A stretch of 64,000 nucleotides of DNA from Pontibacter cellulosilyticus (GCF_014306105.1 NZ_JACRVF010000001.1:1442413-1506412); one strand, 5' to 3'. Positions 7,605 to 16,625 are shown, counted from the stretch's first letter. Translations and numbers: made by a program. Notes: a model not told the origin generated them from the sequence alone.

Positions 7605-9578
7605 ATGACGATAACACACCAAATTGATGATTTCCTCTTCGAGCTGTTTCCAAAAGCCAAAGCTGCAGAAAATAGTAAAGGGACACTTAAGGAGGAGATG
7701 TCCAGATACTATACAATAGGTCCTTTTGTGCCATCGGTGATAGTAAAAGGCGATACTATCGAGGTTACCTTGGATTCCGATCTTATAGACGAACAGCATA
7801 AGGAATATCAGACAGTTGTAGCACTTGCTGAGAAAGGCAGGTACAACGAGGCCAAGCAAAGGCTCCTCCCCTTGTTAGAGAAAGCCCCTCATATATCTGA
7901 ATACCACCGCATCTTGGGTCAGATCCAATCAGAGGAAGGTGATCAGGATGAAGCGATAAACTCTCTTATAGACGCACTTCGTTGGGATCCGAAGAACGGA
8001 TACGCGCTGCTCATGATGGGCAACATCTTCGCCCGGCACAAAAAGGACATTGACACAGCTTTAACCTATTACGCTCAGGCTGCTAAGGTGAATCCTGAAG
8101 ACAACATAACGCTTAATAATATCGGAGCGATCTTGGTGCAGTCGGGCCGGGTTAAGGAGGGGATAGATTACCTGCTGAGTGCAAAGGATCTCGCCCCCGA
8201 GTACCCTAATACGTACTTTGCCCTGGCCATGGCAGAAGAAAGTCAAGGTAGTCTACTCAGTGCATTCGATTATGCTGTCGGTGCTATCAAAAAAAGCAAG
8301 GGTAGTCAACTTTACAGCCAGAGCGTAGAGTGTGCTATTGACTTAGCTGGCCGATTAGTGGCACACGGTAAAGGTGACAGAATTGTGGCAAAATACACAG
8401 CCGAACTGCAGCAAAGTGTCGGCACAACCATTGAGGTGGTAGAGGATGACAGCATCGCCACCGCCGCAAAGATAGAGTTCGCGGAGAACTACAACAGAGA
8501 CAGACACATTATACGCTATAAGCCCTCCTACTCTGCCGTGCAGCACCTGATCATGCACGAGTTGGTACACTTGGACCTCGTAGCACAAGCCAGAAAGGAG
8601 CAGAAGAACCAACTTTTTACCTCTGGTCCCTCACACAGTACAGCCTTCAATAAGGCTATGGATAAGGATGTGAAACGGCTACGGAAGGAAGGAATACCAG
8701 AGGACTCGGTGATGCAGTTCCTCTCCTCTATCTTCAACGGACTTAACCTACAGGTCTACAATACGCCGATAGATCTCTTCATTGAGGACTACCTGTACAG
8801 CACCTATAAGGAGCTACGCCCTTACCAGTTCCTTTCGCTCATGCGCATCGTGCAGGAGGGGGTTAACGCCACTACTGACAAACGCATAGCTTCCCTTGCC
8901 CCGAGATTAGTACTGTCGGCTTCAAAAGTATACAACCTAGTGAATGCACTTCACCTGAAGGATCTTTATGGGGTGGATTATACAACAGTATTCAACGCTA
9001 CTGCTAAAGAGACAAAGCAGGCAGAGGAGTTTATAGAAGAGTTTGAGGAGTACCGCTATGATCGGGACGCAGCTGAGGAGTACGAACTGGTTCAGCATTG
9101 GGCAGACGACCTTGACTTAGGTGACTTTTTTGCATTAGTGCAGGAAAATTCCTTCCGTAAAGGGAAAAGCCCCGAAGATCTGATAGCCGAAATGGAGCAA
9201 GACGCATTGGGGACTGATGAAGCTGATCCATACGAGGAGGAGCAAATGCAGACCTTCTTAAAGGAGCATCAGAACAAGGACTTAAACATGGCCGTGGTCA
9301 TGTACATGGTAGATGCCCTAAAGTACTTTGGGAAGCTTTCAAAGGAAAAGGTAAAGACCATTGCACATGATATCGCGATGAAGGGAATGTACGGTATCTC
9401 CCCCGAAAAGTCAGACTACTCTATAGCAAGTATACCTGGAAAAACTTTCACTGGCTATCATCTGCTTGCTTACTACTATGTCAGCTGGGCTATTGCAGAA
9501 CCAGCTTTCTTAAAGGAACTGCAGCTACCATTCGACAAAGAATACGTGGTAGCGCAACAATTCAAGCAGGAGAAATAA
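7605..9578 (+). CDS. TPR-repeat protein with HExxH metallopeptidase motif
   Basis: This is a 657-aa protein. Residues about 65-230 are tetratricopeptide repeats (GRYNEAKQRLLPLLEKAP, GDQDEAINSLIDALRWDP, KDIDTALTYYAQAAKVNP, GRVKEGIDYLLSAKDLAP). HELVH at about 318-322, preceded by a hydrophobic helix, is a zinc-protease HExxH. A glutamate in LFIEDYL near residue 388 could be the third ligand. The C-terminal 250 residues are acidic and helical. No signal peptide is seen, so it should be cytoplasmic. It is first in a tight run: the MazG-like gene starts 2 bases after its stop. TPRs usually bind partner proteins, so a partner- or trigger-controlled protease fits, but this is inferred. The family is not recognised. 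Confidence 0.75.
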   Translation: MTITHQIDDFLFELFPKAKAAENSKGTLKEEMSRYYTIGPFVPSVIVKGDTIEVTLDSDLIDEQHKEYQTVVALAEKGRYNEAKQRLLPLLEKAPHISEYHRILGQIQSEEGDQDEAINSLIDALRWDPKNGYALLMMGNIFARHKKDIDTALTYYAQAAKVNPEDNITLNNIGAILVQSGRVKEGIDYLLSAKDLAPEYPNTYFALAMAEESQGSLLSAFDYAVGAIKKSKGSQLYSQSVECAIDLAGRLVAHGKGDRIVAKYTAELQQSVGTTIEVVEDDSIATAAKIEFAENYNRDRHIIRYKPSYSAVQHLIMHELVHLDLVAQARKEQKNQLFTSGPSHSTAFNKAMDKDVKRLRKEGIPEDSVMQFLSSIFNGLNLQVYNTPIDLFIEDYLYSTYKELRPYQFLSLMRIVQEGVNATTDKRIASLAPRLVLSASKVYNLVNALHLKDLYGVDYTTVFNATAKETKQAEEFIEEFEEYRYDRDAAEEYELVQHWADDLDLGDFFALVQENSFRKGKSPEDLIAEMEQDALGTDEADPYEEEQMQTFLKEHQNKDLNMAVVMYMVDALKYFGKLSKEKVKTIAHDIAMKGMYGISPEKSDYSIASIPGKTFTGYHLLAYYYVSWAIAEPAFLKELQLPFDKEYVVAQQFKQEK

Positions 9579-9580
9579 CT

Positions 9581-9913
9581 ATGAGCGCGATCCGAGATAT
9601 AACGACAGCACTTCTGAAGTTCAGAGATGAACGGGACTGGAAGCAATTTCATAATTCAAAGGACTTAGCGCTAGCCATTTCTATCGAAGCCTCTGAGTTA
9701 GTAGAGCTATTCTTGTGGAAAGGGAATGAAGATGTGGAGAAGGAACAACTGAAGGATGAGCTGGCAGATATCCTGTCCTACTGTTTACTGCTAGCTGAAA
9801 AACACGACATCGATATCCTTGACATCATAAAAGAGAAGATTGAGAAGAACGCCCTAAAGTACCCGGTATCTAAGGCAAAAGGTAATTCGAAAAAATACAA
9901 CGAGCTACAATAA
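9581..9913 (+). CDS. MazG-like nucleotide pyrophosphohydrolase
   Basis: This 110-aa protein belongs to the single-domain all-alpha NTP pyrophosphohydrolases of the RS21-C6/dCTPase type. It shows the metal-binding signature ExxE in SIEASELVELF and DELAD in LKDELADILSYCLLLA, preceded by RDWKQFHNSKDLA, which is typical of the family. These enzymes cleave (d)NTPs or modified NTPs to NMP plus pyrophosphate. The gene begins 2 bases after the TPR/HExxH gene and is followed 42 bases later by the first nuclease-helicase, so it is inside the operon. In a defence context such enzymes may deplete nucleotides or destroy a nucleotide signal. Length is normal. Confidence 0.88.
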   Translation: MSAIRDITTALLKFRDERDWKQFHNSKDLALAISIEASELVELFLWKGNEDVEKEQLKDELADILSYCLLLAEKHDIDILDIIKEKIEKNALKYPVSKAKGNSKKYNELQ

Positions 9914-9955
9914 CACCAACTTTACTAACAGCAAACTTAATATCCCTCACAGGCC

Positions 9956-11839
9956 ATGATCGTTTACAAGAAAACCAAGAGCGAGTTTATTACCGATATT
10001 GATGACTTCATCATTGAAGATATCATTCATGAAAGTGTTCAGCGAAAGCTAAACAAGCGTGTTGGCGAAAGTGAGTATAAATCCTGGCAAAACTCTTTGC
10101 AGTACATGGCTAATGTTCTCCGAACCGACATGATACCAGGTGATGCCGGTGTTGCCATTGAATATAATATACCAAGGACCAGCAATCGTATTGACTTTAT
10201 AGTTTCCGGTCAAAGCGTCAACGGGGAAGAGCATGCCGTTCTGATAGAGCTGAAGCAATGGAGTGAGGTGCAACTAACAGGGAAGGATGCCATGGTTCGA
10301 ACCCGTTTCAAACATGGCATGAGTGAGGAGCTACACCCAAGTTATCAGGCATGGTCTTATTCAGCGTTGCTCAATGGCTTCAACCAAACTGTTTACGAAG
10401 AGAACATTCAGTTAAAACCGTGTGCGTATCTCCACAACTATACCGATGATGGGCTTATCACAAATGCTTTCTATTCTGATTATATCGCCAAAGCACCTGT
10501 CTTTTGCAAAGAGGATAAGCTAAAGCTAAGGGACTTCATCAGCAGCTTTATCAAACATGGGGATAAAAAGGATCTAATACTTCGAATTGAGAACGGCAAG
10601 ATAAAGCCATCAAAAAACCTAGCTGATAGCATGGTGTCGATGATCAAGGGAAACCAAGAGTTTGTCATGATCGACACCCAGAAAATCGTGTATGAAAATG
10701 CACTTGCCCTAGCCAAATCATCTGCTCCATCTAAGAAAAATGTACTCATCGTTAAAGGTGGTCCCGGGACAGGCAAGTCGGTAGTAGCAATAAATTTGCT
10801 GGTAGCGCTAACAAAGAAAGGGCTCCTTACGCAATACGTGACCAGGAACTCAGCACCGAGAGTGGTATATGAAACCAAACTCACCGGTACGCTAAAGAAG
10901 ACAGAAATCTCGAACTTCTTTTCCGGCTCCGGGGCCTTTACTGAGTCAGCTTCTAACAGGTTTGATGCACTCATTGTGGATGAAGCACACCGGTTGAATG
11001 AAAAGTCTGGTATGTTTCAAAATTTGGGTGAAAACCAAATCAAAGAGATCATCTACTCATCTAAGTTCTCTGTTTTCTTTTTGGATGAAAATCAGAAAGT
11101 AACGCTGAAAGATGTCGGTAGTGAGGAAGAAATTGAGAGGTGGGCCACCTACCATAACGCTACCGTTCATAAGCTTGAACTGACCTCGCAGTTCCGTTGT
11201 GGTGGATCAGATGGTTACCTCGCCTGGCTAGATGACGTACTCCAAATCCGGGAAACTGCCAACACCGTCTTAGATCATAAAGATGGGTATGACTTCAGAA
11301 TTTTTGATAACCCTAATGACTTAAGAGACATCATCTATAAGAAGAACAAGGAGGCAAACAAAGCCCGTATTGTTGCCGGTTACTGCTGGGACTGGACAAG
11401 CAAGAAACACCCCAATGCTATGGATATCGTCATTCCGGAACATGACTTTGCCATGCAGTGGAACATGGTAGATGATGGCATGCTATGGATCGTAAAGCCG
11501 GAAACGGTTAGTGAAGTGGGATGTATTCATACTTGCCAAGGCCTCGAAGTAGATTACATCGGTGTAATTATTGGTGATGACCTGGTTTGCAGAGATGGTG
11601 AAGTGATAGTTGATCCTACTAAACGTTCACGGATGGATAAGTCGGTTCATGGCTATAAAAAGCTGCTGAAGGAAAACAAAGAAGAGACCATGAGCAGGCT
11701 AACGGATATAGTTAAAAACACATACCGGACGCTCATGTCCAGGGGCATGAAGGGGTGCTACGTCTACTTTACAGATAAAGAAACGGAAGAATACTTCCGG
11801 TCAAGAGTGCTGCAGTACCAGCAACAGGAAAGCATCTAA
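9956..11839 (+). CDS. RecB-like nuclease / DUF2075 (Schlafen-type) helicase fusion, copy A
   Basis: This 627-aa protein has an N-terminal PD-(D/E)xK nuclease domain: Asp80 in NRIDF, Glu98-x-Lys100 in VLIELKQW, and the RecB-type QxxxY at 131-135. From about residue 255 there is an SF1-like helicase of the DUF2075/SLFN-group-3 type: Walker A GGPGTGKS (268-275), DEAH at 342-345, SQFRCGGSDG, HTCQGLEVDYIGV and the arginine-bearing LMSRGMKGCYVYF. It should bind DNA, hydrolyse ATP and cut. It is third in the operon. The next gene, 25 bases on, encodes a full-length paralogue with the same motifs. Domain calls are strong; the biological role is inferred to be defence or DNA degradation. Confidence 0.88.
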   Translation: MIVYKKTKSEFITDIDDFIIEDIIHESVQRKLNKRVGESEYKSWQNSLQYMANVLRTDMIPGDAGVAIEYNIPRTSNRIDFIVSGQSVNGEEHAVLIELKQWSEVQLTGKDAMVRTRFKHGMSEELHPSYQAWSYSALLNGFNQTVYEENIQLKPCAYLHNYTDDGLITNAFYSDYIAKAPVFCKEDKLKLRDFISSFIKHGDKKDLILRIENGKIKPSKNLADSMVSMIKGNQEFVMIDTQKIVYENALALAKSSAPSKKNVLIVKGGPGTGKSVVAINLLVALTKKGLLTQYVTRNSAPRVVYETKLTGTLKKTEISNFFSGSGAFTESASNRFDALIVDEAHRLNEKSGMFQNLGENQIKEIIYSSKFSVFFLDENQKVTLKDVGSEEEIERWATYHNATVHKLELTSQFRCGGSDGYLAWLDDVLQIRETANTVLDHKDGYDFRIFDNPNDLRDIIYKKNKEANKARIVAGYCWDWTSKKHPNAMDIVIPEHDFAMQWNMVDDGMLWIVKPETVSEVGCIHTCQGLEVDYIGVIIGDDLVCRDGEVIVDPTKRSRMDKSVHGYKKLLKENKEETMSRLTDIVKNTYRTLMSRGMKGCYVYFTDKETEEYFRSRVLQYQQQESI

Positions 11840-11864
11840 CCTTTGTTCTTGAAGTAATAATGGT

Positions 11865-13745
11865 ATGCGTTTGTATCAAGGAAGTTCGCTAGAGTTTATT
11901 CGGGATAATGCACACAACAGTATTGTGTCAAAACTTGAGGAGAATTTCTTCAAGTACTATCGCCAAAAACCACAACCCAATGAAATACTAAGTTGGAAGA
12001 ACTCACTAAAGTCTATAAGTAAGGTGTTTGATGACGCCAGGTTGTACGATCATGGTGTGCTGGTGGAATATCAACTACCGTTAACTTCGAAGCGCTTAGA
12101 CTGCCTTATTTGTGGCAAGGACAAGCATGGTACTCCTAATGCCGTGATCATCGAACTTAAGCAATGGTCCGAGTCAGAACCGGCAGTTGGGGATAACGAA
12201 GTGACGACCTGGTTAGGTGGCGAACTAAGGGAAGTATTGCATCCTTCTGCTCAGGTAGGGCAGTACCGGGAATACCTCTCAGATGTGCATTCAGCATTTA
12301 CCGATGAAAATACACCCGTACAATTGTATGCCTGCGCTTACTTGCACAACTATACATACCAGGAAAAGGAAGCGATACTGGACCCCAAATTTAAAGAAGT
12401 ACTTAAAGAGAACCCGGTCTTTGCAACAAATGAAACTCAGAAACTAGAGCAGTATTTGCTAGATAAGTTATCAGCCGGTGACGGTCTCCCAACTTTGGAT
12501 AAGATTGCCGTTGGAAGCTTCAAGCCGTCAAAAAAGCTGATGGTTGAAGTTGGGGAGGTCTTGAGATCAAAATCTCCCTATGTGTTACTGGATGATCAGC
12601 TTATAGTATACGACAAGGTTAAATCACTGGTAGAACAAGCTCAGCAAGCCGCAAAGAAGACCGCTGTGATTGTGAAAGGTGGTCCCGGGACAGGAAAGTC
12701 TGTGATCGCATTACACTTGATGACAGAGCTTGCTAAAGCCGGTTTCAAGGCACATTATGCAACTGGCTCCAAAGCATTCACCGAAACGCTACGAGCCATA
12801 TTTGGAACAAAATCAGCGAAAGTATTCAAGTACTTCAACAACTATGTGGATGCTGAACCTAACAGCGTTGATGTCCTCATATGTGATGAAGCGCACCGGA
12901 TACGAGAGTCTAGCTTTAACCGGTTCAAGCCAAGTATAGGCAAAAGTGTACCACAACTATATGAGTTGCTTAGAGCAAGCAAGGTGTCAGTGTTGTTTAT
13001 CGATGACAATCAGATTGTACGACCAAGTGAAGTCGGGTCCATCGCGTATGTGAAGCAGTATGCTGCATCCAAAAATGTGGATGTTATAGAGTATGAGCTC
13101 GAATCACAGTTCCGTTGCAATGGTTCCGACGGTTTTATTAACTGGATCAACAATACACTCGGTATACAGCGAACAGCAAATGTGATCTGGTCCGAAGCGG
13201 ATACTGAAACATTCGATTTCCGGATTTATGAATCAGCAGAAAGTCTAGAAGCAGCTATCATGGAGAAAGCCGAAGCCGGTTATTCCGCTCGCTTAACCGC
13301 TGGATTTTGTTGGCCATGGTCAGAACCAGATAGCCAAGGAAATCTGGTAGCAGATGTAAAAGTTGGGAGTTTTCAGAGGCCATGGAATGCTAAACCGGCA
13401 GCTAGAAGGTTATCCAAAGAATATCCAACTGCATCGTTATGGGCATATGATCCGAAAGGCATTGGACAGGTTGGGTGCGTTTATACCGCGCAGGGTTTTG
13501 AATTCGATTATGTTGGTGTTATCGTTGGTGAAGACATGAAATATAATTTAGAGAGATCAATTTGGTTAGCCGATCCTTCGAAATCTCATGATGGGATGGT
13601 AAAGAAAGATAAAGCAAGGTTTATCGATTATATTAAGAACACCTATAAGGTACTAATGACTCGTGGCATGAAAGGATGCTATGTGTATTTTGTAGATAAG
13701 GAGACTGAGAAATTCTTCCGATCTAGGATTGAGAAGTCATTGTGA
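11865..13745 (+). CDS. RecB-like nuclease / DUF2075 helicase fusion, copy B
   Basis: The 626-aa paralogue of the preceding gene has the same order. Nuclease residues are Asp79 (KRLDC), Glu97-x-Lys99 (IIELKQWSE) and QxxxY at 130-134. The helicase has Walker A at 272-279, CDEAHRIRESS, SQFRCNGSDG, YTAQGFEFDYVGV and LMTRGMKGCYVYF. All catalytic motifs are kept in both copies, yet the intervening sequence has diverged strongly. That argues for an old duplication with distinct jobs, or an obligate pair like other two-subunit helicase-nucleases, rather than a recent redundant copy. It is the last gene of the operon. No strong rightward terminator is seen after it. Confidence 0.88.
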   Translation: MRLYQGSSLEFIRDNAHNSIVSKLEENFFKYYRQKPQPNEILSWKNSLKSISKVFDDARLYDHGVLVEYQLPLTSKRLDCLICGKDKHGTPNAVIIELKQWSESEPAVGDNEVTTWLGGELREVLHPSAQVGQYREYLSDVHSAFTDENTPVQLYACAYLHNYTYQEKEAILDPKFKEVLKENPVFATNETQKLEQYLLDKLSAGDGLPTLDKIAVGSFKPSKKLMVEVGEVLRSKSPYVLLDDQLIVYDKVKSLVEQAQQAAKKTAVIVKGGPGTGKSVIALHLMTELAKAGFKAHYATGSKAFTETLRAIFGTKSAKVFKYFNNYVDAEPNSVDVLICDEAHRIRESSFNRFKPSIGKSVPQLYELLRASKVSVLFIDDNQIVRPSEVGSIAYVKQYAASKNVDVIEYELESQFRCNGSDGFINWINNTLGIQRTANVIWSEADTETFDFRIYESAESLEAAIMEKAEAGYSARLTAGFCWPWSEPDSQGNLVADVKVGSFQRPWNAKPAARRLSKEYPTASLWAYDPKGIGQVGCVYTAQGFEFDYVGVIVGEDMKYNLERSIWLADPSKSHDGMVKKDKARFIDYIKNTYKVLMTRGMKGCYVYFVDKETEKFFRSRIEKSL

Positions 13746-13812
13746 CATTACTAAAAAGGATACGATTAACTAGAGGTTTGTTTGGGATTAGATGATACAT
13801 AGAGGTTATTTT

Positions 13813-13845
13813 AAAAAAAAGGCCGCTTACATCCCGAAAGCGGCC
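13813..13845 (-). terminator. Rho-independent terminator of the 70-aa gene
   Basis: GGCCGCTT (13821-13828) pairs with AAGCGGCC (13838-13845). On the minus strand the stem is followed by eight T. It lies 27 bases beyond the stop of the leftward small gene. Confidence 0.85.
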
Positions 13846-13871
13846 CTCATAATGAGTTAGGGTACATTCAA

Positions 13872-14084
13872 TTACTTTTGGTTAATTACAACGTCTCCTG
13901 ATTTTATTTGCACCGTGTTCACGGTAATCGGCAGAATGCTGATGCTCGGCAAGTTGATCGTAACGCTCTCGACCTGCACATCAAACATCGGCTTCTGCTC
14001 AACCTGGACTGCTCCGGATTGCAACAGCATCTTTAACCCGATCATCGGGATAAGCACTTTGCGCAGTATTCTCTGTTTTCTCAT
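13872..14084 (-). CDS. Small 70-aa protein with N-terminal hydrophobic segment, function unknown
   Basis: This gene is real on sequence grounds. A strong Shine-Dalgarno (AGGAGG) sits about 11 bases before the ATG, and a rho-independent terminator follows the stop. The product starts with a basic stretch (MRKQRILRK) and a short hydrophobic segment (VLIPMIGLKMLL). It then has a beta-prone tail with repeating V-x-I/V spacing (VESVTINLPSISILPI). A secreted or membrane-attached peptide is possible, but the hydrophobic run is short. It lies opposite in direction to the nuclease-helicase operon and the SIR2 gene. Such a strong ribosome site is rare in this window. It could be an antitoxin, toxin or phage-derived peptide; the sequence does not decide. 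Confidence 0.6.
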   Translation of the reverse strand: MRKQRILRKVLIPMIGLKMLLQSGAVQVEQKPMFDVQVESVTINLPSISILPITVNTVQIKSGDVVINQK

Positions 14085-14490
14085 GACTTTTTACACCTCC
14101 TTCCTGCCATATTTGGTTAATCGGTATGCGATGCCTGGCGTTGCTATCGCTGCTACCTATCCTACTAATTGTAGAAACTCTTTTTACTATCGGTTATATC
14201 ATAGTATCTGACTTGAGCCCACTTTGGTTATAGCTTAAAATGGGAATTAACCAATCTTATGTTTTTTTTGGCACAAACAGTAATTGAGTTTAGAAGTGTA
14301 TAGGTAATTTACTGAGGGAGAGGCAGAAAAAATCTTAAAAATTTTTATTGATCCTGATCAAGTGTATGAACTGACAAAGTTTAGCCACCCTATTAAATAT
14401 GTATTTATGTCTTTACGTATCAGACTGCTAACACTCGCTGTTTTAAAGGCCTAAATTCCATATATTGGGCCTCTACAAATCAGGCTTAAT
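14085..14490. other. Divergent intergenic region before the SIR2 gene
   Basis: This 400-base AT-rich stretch holds the ribosome site and presumably the promoter of the leftward 70-aa gene, and the promoter region of the rightward SIR2 gene. I see no coding sequence and no clear long repeat in it. Confidence 0.35.
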
Positions 14491-16215
14491 ATGAATGATC
14501 AAGTAACTTCGGTATCGTACTCAGTTTACAGCAACAAAGGCGCGTTTGCGCTGCTATTAGGCTCAGGTATTTCCAGAAGTGCCGGTATCCCCACAGGTTG
14601 GGAGGTAGTGCTCAACCTTATCCGGCATACTGCTACTCTGAAGAATGAAAATTGTGAGCCGGATCCAGAGAAATGGTTTACTGAGAAATTCAAAAAGGAC
14701 CCGGACTATTCCGATCTGCTAGAGTCCCTTACCAACACACCGGCTGAGCGACTTAACCTGTTGCGACCTCTCTTCGAGCCAAACGAAGAAGATTTGGAAG
14801 ATGGGTTGAAGAAACCGACAGTGGCGCATCGTATGATTGCTGAATTGGTCCGCAAGAGGTACATCAGGGTTGTCATAACAACAAACTTCGACAGGCTCCT
14901 AGAAAATGCATTGAAAGATGTCGGCATCGAGCCAACGGTAATAAGCAACCCAGGGCATGTAGAGAACACAATGCCGATTGTTCATTCCCCGATCACCATT
15001 ATCAAAATCCATGGAGACTACCTCGATACAAGCTTACTAAACATCAAAAGTGAGTTGTATAAATACGACGATCGGCTTGGAGAGCTGTTGCGCTTCGTGT
15101 TTGAGAACTTTGGTCTTATTACCTGTGGTTGGTCAGCAACCTGGGACATTGCGTTACGACAGGCTCTAGAATCTTCTAATAAGTTCAGGTTCTCCAACTA
15201 CTTTACCTATGTAGGCAAGCCAGTCGGGGACTTAGAAAACTTAGCTTCTATCAGGAAAGGGCATACAGTAGCTATTGACAATGCTGATACCTTTTTTAAG
15301 GAGTTGCACGAGAACGTTGAGGCACTAGAGAACAGCAACTCTGAGCACCCATTAACACCTCAGATCGCATTGGCTAGGCTAAAGAAGTACATTGTCCGCG
15401 ACGAGCACATCATCTCGCTCCATGACCTGATCAAAGGTGAAGTTGAAAGAGTTTACGAGAATTTCGACTCCTTATTGGTTAACGGTACGTCTAGCAGCGA
15501 AGAGATCAAGCAAAGAATCGAATACTACTTCCAGCAATGCAGCACGCTTTGCACCCTGTTCGTGAACGGAGTCTATTGGGGTAAAGAGCAGCACTACTCG
15601 ATCTGGCTTAGTAGCCTGGCCCGGTTCTCATCAGCTAAGGATCGAAGCGGCGGCACTATTTGGTTAAATCTTGAAACCCTCCCTGGCTTAATTTTCCTCT
15701 ATAGCATTGGCCTTTCTAGTATTCTGCGAAAAGATTACAAGCTCCTTTCTAATATGTTTTCGATGACTGTCCATCGGAGCTATGGGGAGATGAATATTCT
15801 TGAAGGTGTTAGTGCTCACAATGTGATTGACCCTGATAGTCTAAAAACAGTTTTAGGTAATCGGAATTTTGTACCTATGTCTGAGATGTTGTTCTCAAAG
15901 CTACAACCTTTCTTCGACAGCTACATGCCGCACACCCGCGATTATGAGAACCTGTTCGATATATTCGAATACATGTTGGCTATAGCCTATACAAAGAAAA
16001 TAGGCAGAGGCTGGAGCCCTATTGGACGATTTGGGTACCGTATTATGCGGAGCGGCAAAATGCACCCATCAGAACATATCCTTCATGAATTTAAGACAAC
16101 AAAGGAAGGAGCTAGGTTATTTTCCCCTTCCCTATTTGCAGACTTTGAAGATCTTGAGCAAACTGATAAAGACTTTAAAGAGTACTTCAGTAAAGTATGC
16201 TACCATTTCTTCTAG
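14491..16215 (+). CDS. SIR2-family NAD-binding protein, probable defence effector
   Basis: This 574-aa protein has an N-terminal SIR2 fold. GSGISRSAGIPTGWE (about 24-38) is the NAD-binding glycine loop, TTNFDRLLE (about 130-138) carries the conserved Asn-x-Asp, and KIHGD (172-176) provides the catalytic-type His. GWSATWDIALRQALE is the C-terminal end of the Rossmann part. The remaining 300 residues are helical and unassigned, likely sensor or oligomerisation. Stand-alone SIR2 proteins of this build commonly act in bacterial defence by degrading NAD+ on infection. No partner gene is adjacent on the same strand, so it may work alone or be functionally separate from the upstream operon. The domain call is strong and the role inferred. 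Confidence 0.85.
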   Translation: MNDQVTSVSYSVYSNKGAFALLLGSGISRSAGIPTGWEVVLNLIRHTATLKNENCEPDPEKWFTEKFKKDPDYSDLLESLTNTPAERLNLLRPLFEPNEEDLEDGLKKPTVAHRMIAELVRKRYIRVVITTNFDRLLENALKDVGIEPTVISNPGHVENTMPIVHSPITIIKIHGDYLDTSLLNIKSELYKYDDRLGELLRFVFENFGLITCGWSATWDIALRQALESSNKFRFSNYFTYVGKPVGDLENLASIRKGHTVAIDNADTFFKELHENVEALENSNSEHPLTPQIALARLKKYIVRDEHIISLHDLIKGEVERVYENFDSLLVNGTSSSEEIKQRIEYYFQQCSTLCTLFVNGVYWGKEQHYSIWLSSLARFSSAKDRSGGTIWLNLETLPGLIFLYSIGLSSILRKDYKLLSNMFSMTVHRSYGEMNILEGVSAHNVIDPDSLKTVLGNRNFVPMSEMLFSKLQPFFDSYMPHTRDYENLFDIFEYMLAIAYTKKIGRGWSPIGRFGYRIMRSGKMHPSEHILHEFKTTKEGARLFSPSLFADFEDLEQTDKDFKEYFSKVCYHFF

Positions 16216-16283
16216 ATATGAGTGCACATCTGCTTAAAACGTTTTACGCCTTTACATAAATATGTATTCCCGCATTTGCGTTT

Positions 16284-16625
16284 TTACTTGCGCGCAACGA
16301 TTACATAGTTAGCTACATAGCCCGCTCTTCTGCCCAGCTCCGCAGCTGCAGACACAATGCTTTCTTTTGCCGTGAGTAACCCCTTTGGCCTAGGCTGCTC
16401 AGGGTTGTATGTATAGTATTCCGCTCTCCTGTGCGCGTAGTCTTGCCATCCCTGGTGTGTGTAGTATACCCAGTTCTTTGCCTGAATCTCTCTTATCCTC
16501 TCCAGCCGGCCGGCGTAGGCTATCGCTTTACTTTTCTCTTCACACAGCTGCCGAACACGCCTAAACTCTTGGTAGTCATCAAAGCCCAACACGGCGAAGC
16601 CCGTCTCTAAATCCACGTATTCCAT
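16284..16625 (-). CDS. Hypothetical protein, 113 aa
   Basis: The ATG at 16625 begins a charged, tyrosine-rich protein. QAKNWVYYTHQGWQDYAHRR and YYTYNPEQPRPKG in the middle are distinctive but belong to no family I recognise. No signal peptide or membrane segment is seen. A possible 51-aa gene overlaps its 5' end, and another small leftward gene lies further upstream. All three read left from the tRNA end of the island and may be backbone genes of the mobile element. Codon composition looks coding. Confidence 0.5.
   Translation of the reverse strand: MEYVDLETGFAVLGFDDYQEFRRVRQLCEEKSKAIAYAGRLERIREIQAKNWVYYTHQGWQDYAHRRAEYYTYNPEQPRPKGLLTAKESIVSAAAELGRRAGYVANYVIVARK

Noticed and set aside
7605-13745. 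Whole operon as a plain DNA-repair cluster (AddAB/RecBCD)
   Set aside because: The helicases are DUF2075-type, not UvrD/RecB-type. There is no Chi-recognition partner, and the MazG-like and TPR-HExxH partners do not belong to repair operons.
13915-14211. Rightward 98-aa ORF over the 70-aa gene
   Set aside because: The leftward gene has a Shine-Dalgarno and a terminator; this one has neither and a cysteine/threonine-rich random composition.
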